NCBI RefSeq assembly: GCF_029211125.1 | Contig: NZ_JARGEN010000032.1 | Coordinates: 1 to 52,214, forward strand | DNA: 52,214 bases | DNA from: Curvibacter soli | GTDB taxonomy: Bacteria > Pseudomonadota > Gammaproteobacteria > Burkholderiales > Burkholderiaceae_C | Reading direction: 5' to 3' | In this document: piece by piece, positions 47,702 through 52,214 of the stretch | Layout of the letters: every line of letters begins with the position of its first letter | Numbering within the stretch: position 1 is the first letter of the stretch | Translations under genes and position numbers: made by a program | The notes under the pieces: generated by a model | Seen by the model: only the letters and a program-made list of their open reading frames with translations | What the model was told of the DNA's origin: nothing | The model's database searches: none

Positions 47702-49021
47702 ATGACGAATGCTACTGAAAACATAGCTGCCACCGCAGGCGCAACAAGCGCTGGAGGCCGAAATGACCATGAAGCCGCGCTGCGCTTCATCACCTGCGGC
47801 AGCGTGGACGACGGCAAGAGCACGCTGATCGGCCGCCTGCTGGTGGACAGCCGCGCCGTGCTGCAAGACCACCTGGCCGGCGTACAGCGCGCGGGCACCA
47901 CCGACCTGGCGCTGCTGACCGACGGTCTGTCCGCCGAGCGCGAACAGGGCATCACCATCGACGTGGCCTACCGCTACTTCGCCACCGAGTCGCGCAAGTT
48001 CATCATCGGCGACGCGCCGGGCCACGAGCAGTACACGCGCAACATGGTCACGGCCGCCAGCAGCGCCGACGCCGCCGTGGTGCTGGTCGATGCCACCAAG
48101 CTCGACTGGCGCAACCCTGCCCTGGAACTGCTGCCCCAGACCCGCCGCCACAGCCTGCTGGCGCACCTGCTGCGCGTGCCCTCGCTGGTATTCGCCGTCA
48201 ACAAGCTCGACGCGGTGGACGACGCGGCGCTGGCCTTCGCCCATATCCGCGCCGCGCTCGCAGCCTTCGCCGAGGCCGCGGGTATCGCCGTGCGCGCGGC
48301 GGTGCCGGTGTCGGCCCTGCAGGGCTGGAACGTGGTCGATGCCCGGCCAGGCTGGGCCGGCTACGAGGGCCCGGGCCTGCTGCAGTTGCTGGAACAGTTG
48401 CCCGCCACGCCCGCCGATGCGCAGGCGCCGTTCGCCTTCCCCGTGCAGTGGGTGGAGAAGTTTTCCGCATCGTCGGACATCTCGCAAGGCCGGCGCATTT
48501 TCTGGGGCCGCGTGGCCGCGGGCGCCGTGGCCGTGGGGCAGGCAGTAACCGTGTTTCCCGGCGGCCAGACGGCCACGGTGGCGCAGGTGCTCGACACCGT
48601 GCGCCGCCCCGGCGCGGTGGCGGCGGGGCACAGCGCCGGCATCACCCTGGAGCGCGAGGTGGACGTGTCGCGCGGCGACTGGCTGCTGGCGCCCGGCGCC
48701 TTCGCGCCGCAGCGCGAGATCACCGCCACCGTGGCCTGGCTCGACGACGAGCCGCTGGTCGCGGGCCGCGCGTACTGGGCGCTGCACGGCCACCGCTGGG
48801 TCAAGGCACGCGCCAAGCGCATCCTGCACCGGCTCGACATCACCACCCTGGCGCAGCAGGAGGCCGACGAGCTGGGCCCCAACGCCATAGGCCGCGTGGA
48901 ACTGACGCTGCAGGAGCCGCTGGCCGTGCTGCCGTTCGAGCAGGCCCGCACGCTGGGCGCGCTGATCCTGGTGGACACCGCCAGCCACCGCACCGCCGGC
49001 GCGGTCTTGGTGCGCTCTTAA
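47702..49021 (+). CDS. cysN: Sulfate adenylyltransferase subunit 1 (GTPase)
   Basis: 439 aa. GTPase motifs: G1 GSVDDGKST, switch/G3 [12 protein letters not shown], and G4 [19 protein letters not shown] is the conserved effector region. It drives APS formation by CysD with GTP hydrolysis. No CysC kinase domain is fused, consistent with an APS-type reductase. The first ~23 codons are formed almost entirely by a short repeat copy (47711-47768), giving a variable Ala/Thr-rich leader before [16 protein letters not shown]. An alternative start downstream is not evident. Confidence 0.96.
   Translation: MTNATENIAATAGATSAGGRNDHEAALRFITCGSVDDGKSTLIGRLLVDSRAVLQDHLAGVQRAGTTDLALLTDGLSAEREQGITIDVAYRYFATESRKFIIGDAPGHEQYTRNMVTAASSADAAVVLVDATKLDWRNPALELLPQTRRHSLLAHLLRVPSLVFAVNKLDAVDDAALAFAHIRAALAAFAEAAGIAVRAAVPVSALQGWNVVDARPGWAGYEGPGLLQLLEQLPATPADAQAPFAFPVQWVEKFSASSDISQGRRIFWGRVAAGAVAVGQAVTVFPGGQTATVAQVLDTVRRPGAVAAGHSAGITLEREVDVSRGDWLLAPGAFAPQREITATVAWLDDEPLVAGRAYWALHGHRWVKARAKRILHRLDITTLAQQEADELGPNAIGRVELTLQEPLAVLPFEQARTLGALILVDTASHRTAGAVLVRS
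47711..47768 (-). repeat. Short coding repeat (family S), cysN N-terminal copy
   Basis: Minus strand: CATTTCGGCCTCCAGCGCTT, then CTGCGGTGGCAGCTAT, then CAGTAGC. It encodes residues ~4-22 of CysN ([19 protein letters not shown]). It closely matches the intergenic copy at 18732-18786. Confidence 0.85.
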
Positions 49022-49061
49022 AATACGCGGCTACGCCCGACTTGCCCCTCCCCTACAGAAC

Positions 49062-49388
49062 ATGACCCACGTCGTCACCGAAAACTGCATCAAGTGCAAA
49101 TACACCGATTGCGTGGACGTTTGCCCCGTCGATTGCTTCCGCGAAGGCCCGAACTTCCTCATCATCGACCCCGATGAATGCATCGACTGCGCCGTGTGCA
49201 TTCCCGAATGCCCGGCCAACGCCATCTTCGCCGAGGAAGACGTGCCCGCCGATCAACTGGCCTTCATCAAGCTCAACGCCGAACTCACCCAGGCGGGCTG
49301 GAAGAGCATCACCAAGCGCAAGCCCGCGCTGCCCGACGCCGACGAGTGGAACGGCAAACCCGGCAAGCTGGCTGAACTGATCCGCTGA
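49062..49388 (+). CDS. fdxA: 7Fe ferredoxin FdxA
   Basis: 108 aa. Start [22 protein letters not shown] and [13 protein letters not shown] provide the cysteines for one [3Fe-4S] and one [4Fe-4S] cluster, as in Azotobacter FdI-type ferredoxins. The ~45-residue C-terminal extension is usual for FdxA. Low-potential electron carrier in the cytoplasm, plausibly feeding CysI. It lies 40 bases after cysN; the reductase gene starts one base after its stop. Confidence 0.96.
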   Translation: MTHVVTENCIKCKYTDCVDVCPVDCFREGPNFLIIDPDECIDCAVCIPECPANAIFAEEDVPADQLAFIKLNAELTQAGWKSITKRKPALPDADEWNGKPGKLAELIR

Positions 49389-49389
49389 C

Positions 49390-50454
49390 GTGGCCGCAGC
49401 ACCGGCGCCCATCGAGACGGATGCCGCCGTCATCGGCGCCGGCCCCGCCGGGCTGTTCCAGGTCTTTCAACTGGGTCTGCACGGCATCCGCGCCCACGTC
49501 ATCGACGCACTGCCCCACGCGGGCGGCCAGTGCGCCGAGCTGTATCCCGACAAGCCGATCTACGACATCCCCGCGCTGCCGTTCTGCACCGGCCAGGAAC
49601 TGGCCGAACGTCTGCAACGGCAGGCCGCGCCGTTCGCGCCCGTCTACCACCTTGGGCAGGAGGTCGCGGCGCTCGCGCCGCAGGCCGATGGCCGGCTGCT
49701 GCTGGAAACCATGGGCGGCACCCGGCTGCTGGCGCGCACGGTGGTCATCGCGGCGGGCGTGGGCGCCTTCGTGCCGCGCGCCCTGCCGGTGCCGCAGGCC
49801 GAGGCGTTCGTGCGCTACCACCTCGACGGGGAGCCCGCCACCCTTGCCGATTGGGCCGGCCAGCCCGTGGCGGTGTATGGCGACGACGACGTGGCGCTGG
49901 AACGCGCCTTCCATCTGGCCGATGCCGGCGCCCATGTCACCCTGCTGTACCGCCGCGAGGTGCTACAGGCCGCGCCGCACAACATGGAGCGCCTTGCGGC
50001 CCTGCGCGCGGCGGGGCGCATTCACTTCATCGCGGGTCAGGTCACGGGGCATGCGCTAGATGCATCCGGCCAACTGGCAGCGCTGCGCGTCACCGACGCC
50101 GAAGGCACCGAGCACGCGCTGCCGGCCCGGCTGCTGCTGGCCTGGCTCGGCCTGTCGCCGCGCCTGGGGCCGCTCGCGCACTGGGGGCTGGCGATGGAGC
50201 GCAAGCAGCTTGCCGTCGACGCTGCAAGCTTCGCCACCAGCCTGCCCGGCGTGTTCGCCGTGGGCGACGTGGTGACGTACCCGGGCAAGCGCAAGCTGAT
50301 CCTCTGCGCCTTTCACGAAGCCGCGCTGGCTGCATTCAGCGCGGCGGAGCATCTGCGGCCCGGCGAGAAGATTGCGTTGCAGTACACGACGACCAGCACA
50401 CACCTGCATGCGCTGCTGGGCGTTGCCAGCCCGCAGCACGGCACGGCGGCGTAG
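49390..50454 (+). CDS. FAD-dependent ferredoxin-NADP reductase-like oxidoreductase
   Basis: 354 aa from GTG 49390, one base after the fdxA stop. AAVIGAGPAGLFQVFQLGLHG is the FAD-binding motif; GGQCAELYPDKPIYDIPALPFCTGQELAERL is the signature of the thioredoxin reductase-like ferredoxin-NADP reductases (YumC type). No CxxC active-site disulfide is present, so it is not a thioredoxin reductase. PVAVYGDDDVALERAF replaces the usual NADPH GxGxxA motif with GDDDVA. Operon position with fdxA suggests it reduces ferredoxin from NADPH for sulfite reduction. C-terminal SVGDV-type motif (AVGDVVTYPGKRKLI) intact. Confidence 0.88.
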   Translation: MAAAPAPIETDAAVIGAGPAGLFQVFQLGLHGIRAHVIDALPHAGGQCAELYPDKPIYDIPALPFCTGQELAERLQRQAAPFAPVYHLGQEVAALAPQADGRLLLETMGGTRLLARTVVIAAGVGAFVPRALPVPQAEAFVRYHLDGEPATLADWAGQPVAVYGDDDVALERAFHLADAGAHVTLLYRREVLQAAPHNMERLAALRAAGRIHFIAGQVTGHALDASGQLAALRVTDAEGTEHALPARLLLAWLGLSPRLGPLAHWGLAMERKQLAVDAASFATSLPGVFAVGDVVTYPGKRKLILCAFHEAALAAFSAAEHLRPGEKIALQYTTTSTHLHALLGVASPQHGTAA

Positions 50455-50572
50455 AACACCCTGCTGTTGCCGGGATGGCTCGCAGTCGCTGGTCAGGGCA
50501 CCGTGCCGCCTCATGCCCGTCTTGAACCCGGAATGGAACTGCCCATGGGTGCCGTGCTGGCAGTACGACCCG

Positions 50573-50680
50573 ATGATCCTGGAAACGGCAGTTGACCGCT
50601 TCGCATCCCTTGCCAGGCCGCATGCAATCAGGCGTTGCCGGCTTTCGATGGGGTTCACCTCGTGGGTGAGAGCGCTATGC
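50573..50680. mobile_element. Family-1 MITE, truncated copy (one end only)
   Basis: CCTGGAAACGGCAGTTGACC starts at 50578, preceded by ATGAT. Matches the first ~103 bases of the family, ending at AGAGCGCTATGC, where similarity stops. The right end is missing. Same orientation as the 756, 18866 and 43205 copies. Confidence 0.75.
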
Positions 50681-50900
50681 GCCGGCGTGATGCTCTGGGG
50701 GCAGGCTGGACGCCATTGCACACGTAAATCTTTGATTTATAAAGATAAATCAAGAACAAATACAGTTGAGCTCACGGATTCAGGTTAATGTTCCCGGGTG
50801 ACGCAAAGTCATTGACACATTACGGCCCGCGTTATCGAGAAGGCTGAGCAAAGACGTTGAAAGGCATGGGACTAAGAACTCCACTTTCCAGGGGGCAACC
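50681..50900. other. Gene-free stretch with an AT-rich perfect palindrome
   Basis: TTGATTTAT (50732-50740) and ATAAATCAA (50745-50753) form a 9-bp perfect inverted repeat with an AAAG spacer, in a stretch far richer in A+T than its surroundings. It may be an operator or a foreign fragment. No gene is seen between the reductase and the Bug-type gene. Confidence 0.5.
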
Positions 50901-51884
50901 TCACTCCAGCGTCACCCCGGCATCGCGAATCACCTTGCCCCACTTAGTCGTCTCCGCCGCAATAAAAGCGTCGCAGGCCTCGGGCGTGGTGCCTTCGGCA
51001 AACGTACCCATGGCTTCGAGCTTGGCGCGGGTCTCTTCGCTGTGGATGATCTGGTTTACTGCCGCCGACATGCGATTGATGATGTCGCGCGGCGTGCCCG
51101 CGGGCGCGATCATGCTGGCCCAGGTGCTGCCGATCAGGCCAGGAATACCCTGCTCGACAAAAGTTGGCACATCGGGCGCAGCGGGCAGGCGCTTGTCGCC
51201 CGAGACGCCGATCAGGCGCACGCGGCCCGACTTTCCCGCCTGGATCAGGCCGGTGGGTGCATCAAAGAACAGCTGAATCTGGCCGCCGAGCAGGTCGGCG
51301 AAAGCGGGCGATGCGCCCCGGTAGGGGATGTGCACCATATAGGTCTTGGTCAGCGCCTTCATGAGTTCGCCGGTCAGGTGCGCGGCCGAGCCCGTGCCCG
51401 ACGAACCAAAGCTGATCTTGCCCGGGTTGGCCTTAGCATACTCCACGAGTTCTTTGGTATTCTTGAACGGCGCGTTGTTGGGAACCGCCGCCAGCAGCGG
51501 CGAGACGCCCATCAGCGACACGCCCACCAAGTCTTTGCGCGGGTTGTAGGGCAGCTTGGGGTACAGGCTGGTGTTGGCCGCATAGGCCGCGATCACCACG
51601 CCAAAGGTGTGCCCGTCGGGCGCCGCCTTGGCCACCGCATCGACGCCGATGATGCTGTTGGCGCCGGGCTTGTTGTCGATGACGATGGGCTGGCCCAATG
51701 CTTTTTGCAGCCCCACCTGCAACAGGCGCGCCATTTGGTCGGTGAAGCCCCCTGCCGTGTAGGGCACGATGATCTTGATCGGCTTGCTCGGCCAATCTGT
51801 CTGCGCCAGGGAGGGCAAGGCCATGCTGGCCAATGCGGTGGTGCCCGCTTGCACTAGGGTGCGGCGGGAAATATCCATGCTCAT
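50901..51884 (-). CDS. Bug-type tripartite tricarboxylate transporter substrate-binding protein
   Basis: 327 aa. Twin-arginine-like signal (SRRTLVQAGTTALASMALPSLAQ). DWPSKPIKIIVPYTAGGFTDQMAR, GQPIVIDNKPGANSIIGVDAVAKAAPDGHTF and PYRGASPAFADLLGGQ are hallmarks of the Bug/TctC family, which is hugely expanded in Burkholderiales. Binds a carboxylate-type solute in the periplasm; no TctAB permease adjoins, and most such proteins are orphans. The start at 51884 has GAGG upstream. Confidence 0.93.
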   Translation of the reverse strand: MSMDISRRTLVQAGTTALASMALPSLAQTDWPSKPIKIIVPYTAGGFTDQMARLLQVGLQKALGQPIVIDNKPGANSIIGVDAVAKAAPDGHTFGVVIAAYAANTSLYPKLPYNPRKDLVGVSLMGVSPLLAAVPNNAPFKNTKELVEYAKANPGKISFGSSGTGSAAHLTGELMKALTKTYMVHIPYRGASPAFADLLGGQIQLFFDAPTGLIQAGKSGRVRLIGVSGDKRLPAAPDVPTFVEQGIPGLIGSTWASMIAPAGTPRDIINRMSAAVNQIIHSEETRAKLEAMGTFAEGTTPEACDAFIAAETTKWGKVIRDAGVTLE

Positions 51885-51926
51885 GGGGATTGCCTCGGGT
51901 TGGTTAACTTCACTGATTATTCACTG

Positions 51927-52139
51927 ATGTTACGCAGCCGCCCTGAAAAGCTAAAGCTGGGCGTAGGCGGTGCGCGATGCGTTGATGAGAAGCTTGCGAC
52001 AAAGCGCAAAGGGATTGAGCTTGTTCATAATGCTCAGGCATTCAAGCCTGAAGGTGGCGTACATGACCATGAAAACATGGTTGCTTTTGGTCCGCAGCGT
52101 TCGCGCGGGGGACTTGGCCAGGTTCGCATTGGACTTCAA
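51927..52139 (-). pseudogene. Transposase C-terminal remnant with IS end, copy 2
   Basis: A minus-strand frame (52139-51951) reads as the end of a transposase-like protein (ARTLRTKSNHVFMVMYATFRL then NKLNPFALCRKLLI and RTAYAQL, stop). The sequence after the stop (TTCAGGGCGGCTGCGTAAC, ending near 51927) matches copy 1 at 14659-14763. The upstream part is disrupted or outside the window. The IS family cannot be assigned with certainty. About 75 bases to the window end carry nothing further I can name. Confidence 0.5.
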
Positions 52140-52214
52140 GGTAGGACTTACGCAAAAGCCATGGAGAGCGATGGACTTCTGAGTTCCTGACGCAAGTAGT
52201 CTGAGAGCAACGAA

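Noticed and set aside
49390..50454. Thioredoxin reductase assignment for the flavoprotein after fdxA
   Set aside because: The CxxC redox pair is absent and the GGQCAELYPDKPIYDIPA segment is the ferredoxin-NADP reductase type.

Overview
The window is GC-rich chromosomal DNA from a betaproteobacterium, most likely a member of the Comamonadaceae (Acidovorax / Alicycliphilus / Diaphorobacter type). This rests on protein character and gene order, for example cysI-DUF934-cysH-cysD-cysN-fdxA-reductase, gluQ overlapping trmB, and a Bug-type binding protein. Genes are dense, often overlap by four bases, and are almost all chromosomal housekeeping or accessory metabolism. I see no tRNA, rRNA, CRISPR array, phage or plasmid module.

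Layout. 1-3.3 kb: flavodoxin-like reductase, DoxX and pirin genes (minus) facing a LysR regulator. 3.4-5.1 kb: gluQ and trmB. 5.3-6.3 kb: a GGDEF diguanylate cyclase. 6.4-10.7 kb: alaS (minus) and gabD (plus). 10.8-13.8 kb: piuC and a TonB-dependent siderophore receptor (iron uptake). 14-19.4 kb: YitT-family protein, then a copper module (His/Cys-rich secreted protein, TolC-like lipoprotein, Tat-type multicopper oxidase, CusF-like protein). 19.5-20.8 kb: an amino-acid-type ABC binding protein gene broken by a small transposable element. 20.9-23.2 kb: P1-family peptidase overlapping a membrane-anchored TAXI protein. 23.3-29.2 kb: a complete RND efflux operon. 29.5-37.2 kb: purL (minus), map and glnD (plus). 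37.6-39.0 kb: Mop-like protein and sulfate-binding protein (minus). 39.1-43.0 kb: yggX, mnmC, transglutaminase-like protein, orphan ParA-like ATPase. 43.7-50.5 kb: assimilatory sulfate-reduction operon running into fdxA and a ferredoxin-NADP reductase-like flavoprotein. 50.9-51.9 kb: Bug-type solute-binding protein, then a transposase 3'-end remnant.

The most unusual content is a dense set of non-autonomous repeats. (1) A MITE family of about 117-318 bp has ends CCT-N5-CGGCAGTTG / CAACTGCCG-N5-AGG. There are nine copies including relics, and six keep perfect 5-bp target duplications of form NTNAN. One copy cleanly disrupts the binding-protein gene: removing the element plus one 5-bp duplication restores a 385-codon frame. 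(2) A separate ~55-bp repeat with two small hairpins lies inside coding sequence in four housekeeping genes (gluQ, alaS, purL twice, cysN) and is read through as protein, much like Rickettsia palindromic elements. It also has two intergenic copies. (3) A second palindromic element with GTGCAGTGTTC ends supplies the last codons and the stop of the DoxX gene. (4) A 71-74 bp element has ATACTCCC / GGGAGTAT ends. (5) Two copies of an IS 3'-terminal fragment are present. No transposase that could move family 1 is encoded in the window.
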